NCBI GenBank assembly: GCA_024734495.1
Contig: JALMQS010000030.1
Span: forward strand, 12,812,378-12,876,377
DNA from: Forficula auricularia
Lineage: Eukaryota; Arthropoda; Insecta; Dermaptera; Forficulidae
DNA length: 64,000 bases
Reading direction: 5' to 3'
This document shows positions 30,955 to 41,721 of the stretch, in pieces. The notes below the pieces were generated by a model, which did no database searches, was not told the origin of the DNA, and was given only the letters and a program-made list of their open reading frames with translations. Numbering within the stretch: the stretch's first letter is position 1; each line of letters starts with the position of its first letter. The position numbers were made by a program, and so were the translations under genes.

Positions 30955-31290
30955 GAAGAGAGACGGACTGGTAGAACTTTTTATTTAAACTAATGGAAGG
31001 CAGCCCAGGGGTAGGAGGAAGAGAAAATTAACACATATCCAAGGTGTAATTTATTGAATCCTTTCTCCTTTCCCTTCAAACCGACGCTGCTGAGGATTCT
31101 TCCCTCCTTCTTCTGTTTCCCCAAGGGGTCAATGAATTGACCCTGAAGAAGAGGGGAAGAAGTCTCCGAAACGTCGGTTTGAGCGGGAAAGAGGAAGGAT
31201 TCCAATAAATTACACCTTATTTGATATGTGTTAATTTTTTTCTTCCTCCCTACCCCAGAGTTGCCTTCCATTACTTTCAATTAATAGTTA
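30955..31290. repeat. Fold-back family A, copy 3 (diverged)
   Basis: GAGACGGACTGGTAGAAC opens the copy. AATGGAAGGCAGCCCAGGGG and AAATTAACACATATC at the left are inverted at the right (GAGTTGCCTTCCATT). The arm sequence differs from copy 2 but the terminus, spacing and hammerhead-like motif are kept. Confidence 0.7.
31135..31182 (+). ncRNA. Hammerhead-like motif, family A copy 3 (weak stem II)
   Basis: ACC before and GGT after allow a short stem I. CTGAAGA is at 31,143-31,149, GAAA at 31,168-31,171, then ACGT and C. The stem II strands (GAGGGG and GTCTCC) pair only partly, so this copy is probably decayed. The left-arm counterpart (minus strand, about 31,078-31,120) is more damaged. Confidence 0.35.
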
Positions 31291-31794
31291 TATATTATAT
31301 GTTATATATCTGCACAGCTGAGAAATTTCAAACCAAAGTACAACACCATTGAAACCTGAATATCGGCACCCAGTGATTCAGGACGCCTGGGTTCCGCTCC
31401 TCCCCTTTCGAACTGGAAACGCTTTGCCTTTGAGACTGCCAATCAGGCTTAAGCCTTTCCCCCCAGTCCCAGGTAATTAATCCATTCTCTGAAACCAAAG
31501 CTTAAGATTGGCAGTCACCAATCCCTCCTCTTCAAAAGTTCCAAGCCTGTTGTTTTTTCATTAAAGGCGGAGGCAATGGGACGCCATCAAAGAATGTGAG
31601 ATGGAAGGGAACAAATGCCATCTGGTGATTTTCGTGACTGGCTAATAAATAACTATCCCCTCCATCTCATCCTCTTTGGTATACCTGTATATCATATGAA
31701 ATTATATAATTTTGATTTTACCTGTCAGATATTTTCTTGGTAGAATATCTGTGAAGAACGATTTTTAGGTTTAAATTAAATTATTAATAAAGTT
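31291..31794. other. Unique-looking, GC-richer stretch (31,320-31,680)
   Basis: CACCCAGTGATTCAGGACGC, GGTTCCGCTCCTCCCC and AGGCGGAGGCAATGGGACGC stand out from the AT-rich context and recur nowhere else in the window. There is no open frame of note. It could be an old insertion or a conserved non-coding stretch; I cannot tell. Confidence 0.35.
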
Positions 31795-31938
31795 CAATTT
31801 AACTTTAGCGACCAATCATAGATTTTAGAGAAAATATTTTTTTACATTGCACTTTTTTTACAAGGGGACGAACCTCTCTCGATATGCAATGTAAAAATAT
31901 TTTCTCTAAAATCTATGATTGGTCCTTAAAGTTAAATT
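31795..31938. mobile_element. MITE, copy 2 (same family as 4.64 kb)
   Basis: AACTTTAGCGACCAATCATA, then TTTTTACATTGCA, is inverted at the right (TGCAATGTAAAAATATTTTC; ATGATTGGTCC). The 144-bp element is almost a pure hairpin. Confidence 0.75.
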
Positions 31939-32407
31939 CATTTATTAATATTATAGGTCTGGGTTGATTTTTGAAATAATTTCCATCTTTTTTCAAAAAA
32001 GACACTCAAAAAAGATACTTAAATCTTTGCTTTCACTATAAATTATTAATGTTTTCTCTCTTAAATTCTGAATGCCTTGTTATTGATTTGAAAAAAATAT
32101 TATCCAAAATATAAAATTAACTCAGGGTATATGATAAATATTGTTTTTTTTAGATATTATATCTAGCTGTTAAAGCTTGTATTTTTGTAATTAAATTTAT
32201 TAAGAGTAGAAATTTGATTTAAATCATACATAATTAATTATAATTATTTATTGAACACGAACAAACAACAATAGGTATAATCTACCACGTTTCGATCGGC
32301 TTAGTTTATGATCGTTCTCAAGTATGATCATTGATCACCCTCTCCTATTTTAGCTCAACTATAATTAATTATTGTGATTTAAAAAATTTCAACTTGTTAT
32401 TTATATA
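31939..32407. other. AT-rich stretch with one GAAACGT motif
   Basis: On the minus strand (about 32,288-32,330) ACTTGAGAACGATCATAAAC, then GATCGAAACGTGGTAG, forms a GATC hairpin before GAAACG. It resembles the other GAAACGT-bearing repeats but lacks CTGANGA. No gene. Confidence 0.35.
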
Positions 32408-32513
32408 TATGTATGGTATATGTTTATTTGCATCTAGCAGAGGGCAACCTCATTAATTTCTTTTTATGAATCAACAACTTTACTACTCGGCAAAACAAAA
32501 TATTTTCAAAAAT
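32408..32513 (+). repeat. Family Q outer right-arm fragment
   Basis: GTTTATTTGCATCTAGCAGA, then GGGCAACCTCATTAATTTC, then GAATCAACAACTTTACTACT and CGGCAAAACAAAAT: the inverse of 5,989-6,088. Confidence 0.7.
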
Positions 32514-33045
32514 AATTAAATTAATTAAAAACAAAAGGAGCGAGACTCCAAGAAGCTTTGTATTAAATGTCGAATCTGAAAACCCTAGCTATTTGGCCGA
32601 TTTAGCTGACTAAAATTGAATTTTCTCAAACTCTCCAACTAAAAAAAAGGTAAATAATTATGCTAACATAAAATTTAATTATAAAAATAATTTTGGTCAT
32701 CTAAATTGGCCAAATACCTTCTGTGCAACGGTTAGAACTAACTAACTTAGACTTGAAAAATAAGCAGGCTAAGTGCTAGTCGGGTAGCACACCGCACGTT
32801 ATATCTTCCAAAATAGTTAAGATATCAAATTAATTATTATTTGTCCTTAATAAGGTGGGAATGATAGAATTTATGAAATGTTGAAAACATTTTAAATTAA
32901 TCTGTTTTTAAGATTCGACTGGTACAAAAAATAACCAAAAAATGTCACTTTAGTGGATTTAAATCGAAATAAATAAAAAAATAAAAATAAACGTAATTCT
33001 ACTTCAAGAGATCTTTCCAGGAATAATTTCACAAACTATACTTAT
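32514..33045. other. AT-rich stretch, no gene recognised
   Basis: No motif-bearing frame and no repeat recognised. Confidence 0.4.
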
Positions 33046-33135
33046 TTGTGACTCCACATAAAATTCGTCCCTTCTCAAAATAATTATTCGATTAAAATTT
33101 TAATTCGACTTTTGATTTCCCAGAAAATGAATACA
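33046..33135 (+). repeat. Direct repeat, copy 1 (with 33.7 kb)
   Basis: ACTCCACATAAAATTCGTCC, then TTCGATTAAAATTTTAAT, to AAAATGAATAC, recurs at 33,732-33,820 in the same orientation. Confidence 0.7.
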
Positions 33136-33164
33136 AATACCTTCTAAATCTGAAGTTAATATCT

Positions 33165-33260
33165 TATTTAGTTTACGAGGTACAATGTTTTGACAGAACA
33201 GACAGACATTGCAGCGACACTAATATAGGGTTCCGTTTGACTTTGTAAACGGAACATTAA
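33165..33260 (+). repeat. Dispersed repeat shared with 4.25 kb
   Basis: TTATTTAGTTTACGAGGTAC, then ACATTGCAGCGACACTAATA and GGGTTCCGTTTGACTTTG: the better-preserved copy. The GTTCCGTTT/AAACGGAAC pair forms a small hairpin. Confidence 0.55.
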
Positions 33261-33731
33261 AAATCAAATGAATCTAAGAGCTGAGCCAGTCAGAAGACTA
33301 ATGGTTTATTCGTTTTCTAATAATAGAGTAAAGAAATTCTCGCCAGATGAGACAATTGCTTGCATAGATTCAAGGGGCATTGATAAATAAAATATGTCAA
33401 AGGGTGCAGATAGAAGGATTGAACCATCTATTAGCTCAGTAATGACAAAGGCAAGTCCAGACCAGTTTTACTCCAATAAAAATCATTCTATCGGAGAAAC
33501 TCTTATCATATAACGAGCCAATTAGATAAGATAAATCGGGAATCTTTGGAATAATTTATTTTTCAACGCTTTTCAGAGAAATCTCTCTCTCAATTAGAAT
33601 ATCCAATCCAGAACTTTCACTGTCACATTAAATCAAAATAAATTAAAAAAGGAAAAATTAAGTCTAATTTTTTACTTAGAGAATTTTTACATAGATATCA
33701 CATTTTCTGATTAATAAATATTTTCTATTTT

Positions 33732-33820
33732 TTACTCCACATAAAATTCGACCTTTTCCAAAATAATCTTTCGATTAAAATTTTAATACGATATTTGATT
33801 TGCTGGAAAATGAATACTTC
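33732..33820 (+). repeat. Direct repeat, copy 2 (with 33.05 kb)
   Basis: ACTCCACATAAAATTCGACC through GAAAATGAATAC; see 33,046-33,135. Between the copies (33,260-33,730) no gene is seen. Confidence 0.7.
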
Positions 33821-33984
33821 AAACTTACCTAATTTGAATTAAAATTATAGAATAAATAAAAAAAATTAGTTAAAAAAATATATTTTCATCAGCCAGGGTG
33901 TTAGTTTCGCCCTGGTCTTATCTAAATAAATGATTATTTATTTTGAATTAAAATTAGAGAATAAGGAAAATTCCGATTATAGTC

Positions 33985-34070
33985 AAAAGGACCTACCGCT
34001 GCTCGCAATGCTTTTTTAAAGAACTATATGCTCTTTAATCCACTAAGCCACTGATCCCCGAGCTTAAGCA
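33985..34070 (-). mobile_element. SINE head fragment
   Basis: On the minus strand CGGGGATCAGTGGCTTAGTG, then GATTAAAGAGCATATAG, matches the A-box half of the SINE at 14,930-15,035. The B-box half is gone. Confidence 0.5.
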
Positions 34071-34242
34071 AATACCTACCTAATGTTTACATGAAAGATG
34101 GAATTTAAATGATTTAAATTCTTTTCTTTTTCAATTATTCAATTATTTTATTTTATTTTTTTATTTTTTTTGTTTGTCCCCCGTGTGATGATGAAAATAT
34201 ATTTTTCTAACTATTGTGTGTATATTATCGTTTGACTGTGTG

Positions 34243-34290
34243 TCGAAAGTATGACCTTCATCATCAGTCTTTTTAATTAGAAAATTCTAT
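34243..34290 (-). ncRNA. Hammerhead-like motif, Q left arm (degenerate)
   Basis: On the minus strand: AAAAGACTGATGATGAAGGT, then a hairpin closing with ACTTTC and GACACACAGTC where GAAACTATAGTC is expected. The core is partly lost. Confidence 0.3.
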
Positions 34291-34427
34291 CTGTTTCTGA
34301 TGGGTTTAAATATCTGATTGAACGTAGGTAAATTCGTTTTGTTGTCATAGTAATCTTAACAAATGAACCTAAATCCAGTCGGATATTTGAACCCATGAGA
34401 AATAGCATAAAATAAACTAATTAAAAA

Positions 34428-34472
34428 CTGATTATCAAGGTCACACCTTCAGAAACTATAGTCTCTAACAAA
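34428..34472 (+). ncRNA. Hammerhead-like motif, Q right arm
   Basis: CTGATTA in place of CTGATGA, then T, CAAGGT/ACCTT(C) as stem II, an extra A, GAAA, and ACTATAGT as a self-complementary stem III ending in C. Two core positions are altered, so it is probably inactive. Confidence 0.35.
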
Positions 34473-34753
34473 TAAATCATATATATCAAATATACAAACA
34501 TAAATTTGTTTATTTGCATCAAGCAGAGGGTAACCTCATTGTTTTCTTTTAATAATAATATTTTTCTATATTATAATTTCTTGTATTGATGAAATATTTT
34601 ATTGTCATCGCAAATATGTTCAAAATGATAATCTCGGGAGAAGTGGGTCAAATTTGATTATTAGATTCTACTTGTCTTTGAAATTTGTCATTTAAAGTTT
34701 GGTGAGAAAGCAAATAAAAGAGAAGAAAATACTATACTGAAATGGCTTATATT

Positions 34754-35145
34754 TTACTTTTACCATACAGAGTATGGTCAAGTATTGTAATCGTACATGA
34801 AAAAAGTGTTTTTTTCTTCTTTTTTGGAAATATCTCAAAAAAGACTCAAAATATTTTGATTAAAAAAAATTGAGCGAAACCTTGGCATTTCGGTCTACAA
34901 AAAAGCCTTGATAAGTGACCATCGAAAAAATTATATTTTTCGAGATAATAATTGTTTTGTCAAAATGTCTGTTATTTAGTTAGTTAGTCTGTCTGGTTGT
35001 TAGTCTGTGCGTTACCAAATTTTTATGGACGAGCTAGCTCAAAAACTAGTAGGAATATCGAAACCAAATTTCACACTTATTTTTGTTCCTTTGAGATTAA
35101 GAGCTGATTAGATTTTGGTGCATATCGACCCAAAATTAAGGGGTA
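34754..35145 (-). repeat. F1 repeat, copy 4 (hairpin-end half)
   Basis: ACTTTTACCATACAGAGTAT, then GGTCAAGTATTGTAATCGTA, to GACCCAAAATTAAGGGG. The poly-C array and left end are missing. Confidence 0.75.
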
Positions 35146-36204
35146 TAGGCAGTAGGAGGCAGGAGTCCTGACTCAAGGGCCTAGTGCCTAGTTCAATAAA
35201 GAATGTTAGCTCAAAGCGAGCAGCTCACCTAAAAAAGTACGCGAAATATTTCTGTCCTTAAGTACCAACAAATTTTTTCAAATTTTAATAAAAATGTTAC
35301 TATTTCTTTTCAACTTCAAATTAGGACTAATAAATTTCAAAATGGTAATATATTGGCCACATTTGCTTATACTGGCAAATTATATAGGTACTCTTAACAA
35401 GTAAGCCGTTGCTTTTCTAGCAAAGATAGAGTTCTGCAACTTCTGTATCTGTCTTAAGGCTTTAATCATTTTGCAGGTTCGGTTGTTTATCGAAAGAGAA
35501 GTTTCGGTCGAAACAAACTTATAGATCATCAGAATCCACGACGTTCCGACACCTATTTCTGGAGTCTTTTTCAAGGATTTAAGAGAAGTCCAGTTGATAA
35601 AAATGGGCACTTCAAATCGCCAGAATGTGTTAGATATTTTTAAAATATCTGTGTCTCCTTATTTAATTTAAGAATAAAGTATAATTTTAATTTCGGAGAT
35701 GTTGTGGACGCTCCGTCCGTTTGGACGAGCCCAACATTCGGAAGGATGTTTATTTTTTGTGCCCCTTTTTCTGCCCCTTGTGGCGTCTTTTCGTCTCTTT
35801 TATTGCATCTTATTTGGGCATTTGATGCGTCTTTGGATGAAGCCATCTCAGAGTTACGAATCCGGAAATGATTTGATTCTTCATAATATGTTCTCTGTTT
35901 AATATATGAGAATATATGGGATTTTTTTACTCACTCTTTCGAGTTGTGTTTCTCCAGTGTCATCTATTGGGCGATGGTGGACTTTTGTTGGGACTTGACC
36001 ATGTCCAAGTGTACCCAAGTACGTATATATATTAAGAAGTATACTATACTGTGACTGTGTGCTCAATCATATAAGTGGGATGGTAGTAAGAAGGCCTTAG
36101 AAAGTTGATGATAAGTTAGAATGGTAAAACGAAAAATTGTTAGAAAATTTAATTAAAAAGATTTGGGTTTTCCGATAAATACAGAGTAATTAATTCAATC
36201 AACC
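35146..36204. other. AT-rich stretch, no gene recognised
   Basis: Frames at 35,380-35,610 and 35,640-35,846 (minus) and 35,699-35,902 (plus) overlap each other and have no recognisable motif. A GC-richer patch (GTGGACGCTCCGTCCGTTTG, 35,704) lies inside. I cannot support a gene. Confidence 0.4.
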
Positions 36205-36255
36205 AAAAGAAAACAATGAGGTTGTCCTCTGCTTGATGAAAACACACACACACAT

Positions 36256-36296
<41 letters not shown>

Positions 36297-36372
36297 ATTA
36301 ATTTGTTTGAGACTATAATTTCGAAGGTTTGACCTTCATCATCAGCATTTTTAATTAGAAATATTTGATTTG
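36205..36372 (-). repeat. Family Q left arm with microsatellite
   Basis: AACAATGAGGTTGTCCTCTG, then GCTTGATG, then a (CA)n(TA)n microsatellite at 36,242-36,297, then GAGACTATAATTTCGAAGGT and CATTTTTAATTAGAA. It is interrupted on the right by the MITE at 36,379; Q-like sequence (CTAAATCCATTCGGGTATTT) resumes near 36,799. Confidence 0.75.
36311..36345 (-). ncRNA. Hammerhead-like motif, Q left arm (best Q core)
   Basis: On the minus strand: CTGATGA (36,345-36,339), one extra T, GAAGGT pairing perfectly with ACCTTC around a CAA loop, GAAA (36,322-36,319), then ATTATAGT and C. The six-pair stem II and intact CUGAUGA and GAAA make this the cleanest Q core. Stem I pairing is poor. Confidence 0.45.
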
Positions 36373-36378
36373 TTATTT

Positions 36379-36772
36379 GGGGCTGTCCATAAATTACATC
36401 ACACAGTAAGGGGGGGGGGGGCATCTCGGATTTGTGACAAAATGTGACAGAGGGACCCGGAGATCTTAAAACGTCACAAAAGTCAAATTAAATTTTTTTT
36501 TAAATTTTCACACATAGTATTTTTTAGATTTCAGATTATTATTATTTCAATCTGAAAATGTTGGTAAAATAAATCTAGACAAAAAATCCTTAAAGCGAGT
36601 TTAATTTTAATAAAACATTTAAATTTTATACAATTATTAAATTATAGGGTATAAAAGTGATAGTGTGACGTCACAATACAGGGGGCTCAATGAAAATGTG
36701 ACAGAATGTGACACAGGGGGAGGGGGGTCTAAAAATCTTACAATTCGTGTGACGTTATTTATGGACGGCCCC
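36379..36772. mobile_element. MITE with 25-bp inverted ends, inside family Q
   Basis: GGGGCTGTCCATAAATTACA and, inverted at the right, GGGGCCGTCCATAAATAACG. Subterminal TGTGACA/TGTCACA and poly-G blocks are also inverted. The 394-bp body is non-coding. TTT at each edge is a possible short target duplication. Termini of this form occur, as I recall, in many insect MITEs; the superfamily is not assigned. Confidence 0.85.
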
Positions 36773-36957
36773 TTTCTATAAAACGACAAAATGAATTTAT
36801 CTAAATCCATTCGGGTATTTAAACATTTTTTCTACTGATATATAAAGAATTTATGAATCTAAAAATTTGCGATTTCCAGTGTTTCTTTCTAATATTATAA
36901 CCAACAACTGTGCAAAATTTCAAATTATTCCATCAATTTTTATAGGAGCTATTAAAA

Positions 36958-37273
36958 ATAAGCTGACGTGTTCTGATGTGGCCATCCACTTGACTTTACC
37001 ATACAACCTGGCCCCTAAAATTATTTATAATCATATAGGGTGGGATTAGTTTTTGCATTTTTATACTTCTTTTGTCCCACTGATTATGTATACAAAATTT
37101 GGTTGAGTTTGGTAAATGGCCAAGATTTTCAATTTTTGACTCTTCCTCCCCTCCCCATTTGGGCGGTAGTTTTTGCATTTTTTAGACTTCTGGGGCCCCA
37201 CTGATTATGTATACAAAATTTGGTTGAGTTTGGTAAATGGCCAAGATTACACCCATACCCTGTATGGTAAAGT
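36958..37273 (+). repeat. F1 repeat, copy 5 (short)
   Basis: Left end AAGCTGACGTGTTCTGATGT, two array units, then a direct jump to ACCCTGTATGGTAAAGT. The region from the third unit to the CGATTACAATACTTG block is deleted. Confidence 0.8.
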
Positions 37274-37434
37274 AAAAAGAAACTGGTTAAAAAATTGCAT
37301 CAATTTTTTTATTTAAAACTTTCAAAGTTTTGGGCCACGTGTTACTGTTAAAATTAATCGTTCCAATTTTACAGAATTTTTTTTTTCATATATTTCGAAG
37401 GATATATATAGGGGCCTTATAACACAAATTTCAA

Positions 37435-37476
<42 letters not shown>

Positions 37477-37477
<1 letters not shown>

Positions 37478-38792
37478 GTGGGTCAAAAAAATCCATTATT
37501 TTTTTTTTACAAGTGACAGGGGAAAATGGGTTGCTAGACACCTTAAAAAATTCTTTCTAAATATGAGCTCTTAATTTTAATAGGAAGATCCTCCGCATCG
37601 CAGTTTCTTATTTTTTCTCAGTCCAATAGAGGAAGATTCATGCCTCATCATTAATTGATTGTACAGAAAAATGTTCTTAAAGAATTTCGTAGGAAATTTA
37701 ATGCTCTACAAAAAAGGTATCTTATATTTTTTCCGTAAACCTCACCATTTGAAAGATATTGAAGATTTAAGTTTGATTATTTTAAGACAAATTTCATTTT
37801 TGTTTATGAATTTTTTAACTCGACAATAAATGGCTATTATAAAATTCGCAATACAAATTTTTATAGGAAATTGACTGCTCTATAAAAAGGGTGTCTTATG
37901 TTTTGGCGATTGAATTGAGCGTTCAAGGGATATTCATCATCAAACTTTCATGTGTAAAGATTTTAAGAGTTTTTGATTAGATATTCGAAAAATTTCAATT
38001 TAATTTATAAGTTTTGAGAACATTTACAAATTTAAAATTCTCTAGAGAAGAAATTTTCTCTAGGACAATATCCAGCTATAGTGGAAAAATGCTTAAAGAC
38101 GTTTTGAAGACGTTATCGAAAAAAACAACATGATCGTGATTTCTAATGATTAAAAATAAAATGTTTAGAATAATTAGAAAAAAAAATTTCAAAAATTTTG
38201 AAAATAAAGCTCAAATAATACTTATATTAATGACAAAAAATGAAATTTGTAAGAAATTCATAAATTAAATTGAAATTTTTCGAATATCTAATCAAAAACT
38301 TTAAAATCTTTACACATGAAAGTTTGATGATGAATATCTGTTGAACGCTTAATTTAATCGCCAAAACATAAGACACCCTTTTTATAGAGCAGTTAATTTC
38401 CTATAAAAATTTGTATTGCGAATTTTATAATGGCCATTTATTGTCGAGTTGTAAAATTCATAAACAAAAATGAAATTTGTCTTAGAATAATCAAACTTAA
38501 ATCTTCAATATCTTTCAAATGGTGAGGTTTACGGAAAAAATATAAGATACCTTTTTTGTAGAGCATTAAATTTCCTACGAAATTCTTTAAGAACATTTTT
38601 CTGTACAATCAATTAATGATGAGGTATGATTTTTTTTCTATTGGACTGAGAAAAAAATAAGAAACTGCGATGCGGAGGATCTTCCTATTAAAATTAAGAG
38701 CTCATATTTAGAAAGAATTTTTTTAAGGTGTCTAGCAACCCATTTTTCCGTGTCACTTGTAAAAAATAAATAATGGATTTTTTTGACCCACC
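37477..38792. repeat. 1.3-kb palindromic element
   Basis: Outer ends GGTGGGTCAAAAAAATCCAT and its inverse. Arms of about 550 bp (37,477-38,025 and about 38,262-38,792) keep high similarity along their length (for example GAAGATCCTCCGCATCGCAG; CGCAATACAAATTTTTATAG; GTTTGATGATGAATATC). A spacer of about 230 bp has no gene. A (TA)n run at 37,443-37,475 borders the left end and ATATATAT the right, consistent with insertion into TA-rich DNA. No transposase is encoded. Confidence 0.85.
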
Positions 38793-38801
38793 ATATATAT
38801 G

Positions 38802-39161
38802 CAGGGGCGTATTAAATGTCGACAGTGTCCTAGGCTAGGACCACATCGACGCCCTCTAGCGGCCATATATTATAAATTTTAACTATTTATATACTATATT
38901 AATTAGATAGGCCAGGACACGTGTATCCTTAGGCGTGAATGAAATATATAATAAGAGTGAAGAAAGCATGAGAGATAAACCATGGAAATTCGTGGTCTCT
39001 GTCTCTTGAATTGAAAGAAAGAGCTTTTAAAAGCGGCAAAATTTTTCCTTATACTATTATTAATTAATTTTTTTTTTGTTTAAAAACTTCCGCGCGCTCC
39101 CCTTTGTAACCTTCGCGCCCCTAGGCACGTGCCTAGTTTGCCTATGGATATTCCGCCACTG
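38802..39161. mobile_element. hAT-like non-autonomous element
   Basis: Left terminus CAGGGGCGTATTAA; right terminus inverted, CAGTGGCGGAATATCC. Subterminal GCGCCCCTAGGCACG and GACGCCCTCTAGCGG patches. TATATG lies on both sides, a partial target duplication. It lies nine bases from the palindrome at 37,477-38,792. Likely hAT superfamily. Confidence 0.65.
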
Positions 39162-39164
39162 TAT

Positions 39165-39211
39165 ATGTTTATTTGCATCAAGTAGAAGACAACCTCATTA
39201 ATTCCTTCTTA
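39165..39211 (+). repeat. Family Q outer box
   Basis: ATGTTTATTTGCATCAAGTA, then GAAGACAACCTCATTAATTC; directly follows the hAT-like element. Confidence 0.65.
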
Positions 39212-40017
39212 TATGTACCTGTACCTATATGACAAACATTTTCCAATAAAATAGATGGGCTTTATTTCATTCTCCTTTTAAATTGCCTCTTCTCTATTAT
39301 GTAACGTTTTAATAGATTCTCTTCTCTCACTGGACGAAAACAACCTTTTAAATTTATTTCCCTTGTTGAATTTTTAATTTCTGTCTCAGTCTCTGTTTTA
39401 CGTTCTTTGACAATCTTATTATAATTTTCATGTTAATTAGTTTTTCCAAGTTCGTATGTTTTAATTACTTATTTATAACACCGACTTTTGTTGTTTCCAA
39501 GAGAATCATAATTTATTGACCTTTAATTAATTAACTCTTTTAATTGAGTAGTTAAATTAATTTTTAAACAATAACCATCTGTGAAGGCGACCAACAATTG
39601 GTGCTAACAGAAAAATTAAAATTTCTTTCGGTGTCTCTTTTTATTATCTAACTCTTTACATATCCTTTATAAGGGTCGAGGGATTTTATTGGTAATATAT
39701 TGGTTTCTCTGAAAGGTATCTCTACCTTAATCAATGTTCATTATTTAGAACACTTTGATCTATGTTTGAAAGAAGTGATGGTGGCAAATTCGAAGAAAAT
39801 ATGAAACCTTTTTCAAGACTTGCTTACTGCTCCGAAAACTTTAGTGGTTTAACAATTTTTTGTCAGCAAATAATTCGAGCTAGAAAAGTTAAACTTGGCG
39901 TAGAGGCGTATTTATTAAGCTGAAATTTGACCCACACGTTTGTAATCATAAACTGCAACTTTGTGTCAAGTTGTAAATTAACTTTCTAGCTCAAATGTTA
40001 AATGTCAAATGCTGAAA
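39212..40017. other. AT-rich stretch, no gene recognised
   Basis: No frame or repeat with support. Confidence 0.4.
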
Positions 40018-40470
40018 AAAAATGTGGTTCATAACAAGGGACGAATTTCATTTATACATGTATTTTGGACAAAGTATAATATCATCTAATTTAAGTAAAT
40101 ATATTAAATAAAACATATATAATTATAAATTCGATCAAAATGCATTCTCTAATGAATATTCGTCAATTTTTAGACACCATATACACCGTTGAAGCTATTT
40201 TTGAAAAAAAAACTAAAAATATCATTAAATAGAGTATCCACTCTAAAAAAATATGTAGTGAAACGATTTTAATTTAACTTTGTATATCAAAAGAAGGCTC
40301 AAAGGCCTGCAAAAAAAACTTTTTTAGTAAAAGCAAAAAAGGTTTTTTTCTAAAATAACTCTTTACATTAAAGTAATGTGGTACATAGAAAGGAAGAATT
40401 TAAATTACAGAATGGATTTTGGAGGACGTATATTTGTTTAGGGAAATTTATTAAATAAAAAAAAATAGAT
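40018..40470 (+). repeat. Dispersed repeat R1, copies 2 and 3
   Basis: AATGTGGTTCATAACAAGGG (40,020) and AATGTGGTACATAGAAAGGA (40,375) each start a diverged copy of the repeat at 29-125, sharing the ATGTATTTTGGAC / ATGGATTTTGGA block and a following TTTA(A/G)G(G/T)AAAT-like block. Confidence 0.5.
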
Positions 40471-40534
40471 TATAAAATCGTTTAGGAAATAAACATAAAT
40501 GCAATGCCAGCTTTTGTAAATTCTGTTGTATATT

Positions 40535-41590
40535 AGTCTGTTTATCTTCTTCTTCTTCTTGTTTTTAAAACCTATAGGTTTGTTTCTTTCAGATCGTCAT
40601 ACCATCTCTTCTTAAGACGACCTCTAGTTCTTATATGCTTGTTCGTGATCACTTTCTTTACCAGTCGGTCTTCTGGCATTCTTCCCACATGCTCATACCA
40701 TTCTGTTCTTCTTCTCTTGATCCATTCTCCCACCTTTTATATTCCACATTTTTCTCTAATATCTTCACTCTTCATTCTATCGAGCCTGGTCACGTTCATT
40801 ATCCTTCGCAATGTCTTTCATTTCAGTTGTTTCCAATAATTGAGAAGTTTTTGCAGTTTCGAGTCTTGTCTCAGCTGCATATGTTAATATTGGGTGTACC
40901 ACGGTTTTGTAGACTCGTACCTTGGCCTCCGTTCTTAAATATTGGTTTGACCAGATTGCACTGTTAAGGCAACCCGATATTTTTGAGGCCTTTATTTCCT
41001 GATGTTTTACCTTTGTTTCTAGGTCTCGATGAGAGGTCACTTGGATTCCGAGGTAGGTACGTGAAGGACATGACTTGTCTCGACAATCGTATCTTATAGT
41101 TGGAGTTCACATCGGAGTGGTGATTTAGAGATTGTGAGTGTTTTGGTCTTCTTGGTTGACAGGGTGAGACCGAATTTATGAACAACACAGCTGAATTTAT
41201 ACAGGAGGCGCTGGAGGGAATCTTCATCTTCTGGCGACGAGTGCTGCATTGTCTGCATATCAAACTCATGTTAAATTCTAGGCCCCTATAGGGAATATCC
41301 TTTTATAAAATAAAATGTTTCACCTAGAATAAACACATATCCCTTAAAAGTTATTAATATCCTTTTAGGTTTTTGATCTCTCCAATGATTTCATTCATTA
41401 CTATATTAAAAAGCAGAGGACTAAGAGTCTCCCTGCCTAATACCGTGGTTCACTGGGATTCTTCCGGACAGTCTTCTTTCGGTTTTTATTCTGGCGGTGT
41501 TGTTGGAATAAATATCTTGTATTATCTATTTATCAAAGATGACATTTAAAATTGTACTAAGGAAGGTTTTAAATAAAGCCGAAATCTTTA
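40535..41590 (-). pseudogene. Decayed LINE reverse transcriptase (RTE-like)
   Basis: On the minus strand the frame at 40,777-41,040 reads KVKHQEIKASKISGCLN, then VRVYKTVVHPILTYAAETR, the region after the RT active site in non-LTR elements. Upstream, in other frames, a VNHGIRQGDS-like piece (near 41,420-41,450) corresponds to an RT block. Downstream a KKRWYDDLKETN piece (near 40,590) is typical of LINE C-termini. An (AAG)-rich tract at 40,546-40,560 could be a simple-repeat tail as in RTE-clade elements. No frame is intact. The clade is inferred. Confidence 0.7.
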
Positions 41591-41721
41591 CAAGAATTTT
41601 TAGTGTTACTAATCTTCATTTTCCCTGGTAACCAGACTAAATATATAATTAATATCTCGGAAATATCATTTTTACAAAATTTATATATATTATTTTTAGG
41701 TTTCTGTTCATTGAAATTTTT

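Larger units (their letters stand above)
34235..34560. repeat. Fold-back family Q, palindromic copy
   Basis: Left arm: CGAAAGTATGACCTTCATCA, TCAGTCTTTTTAATTAGAAA, GATGGGTTTAAATATCTGAT. The right arm has the inverse of each (ATATTTGAACCCATGAG; AACTAATTAAAAACTGATTA), centred near 34,345. The right arm continues outward to CTATAGTCTCTAAC and the outer box (TTTATTTGCATCAAGCAGAG). One hammerhead-like motif lies in each arm, both facing outward. Confidence 0.75.
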
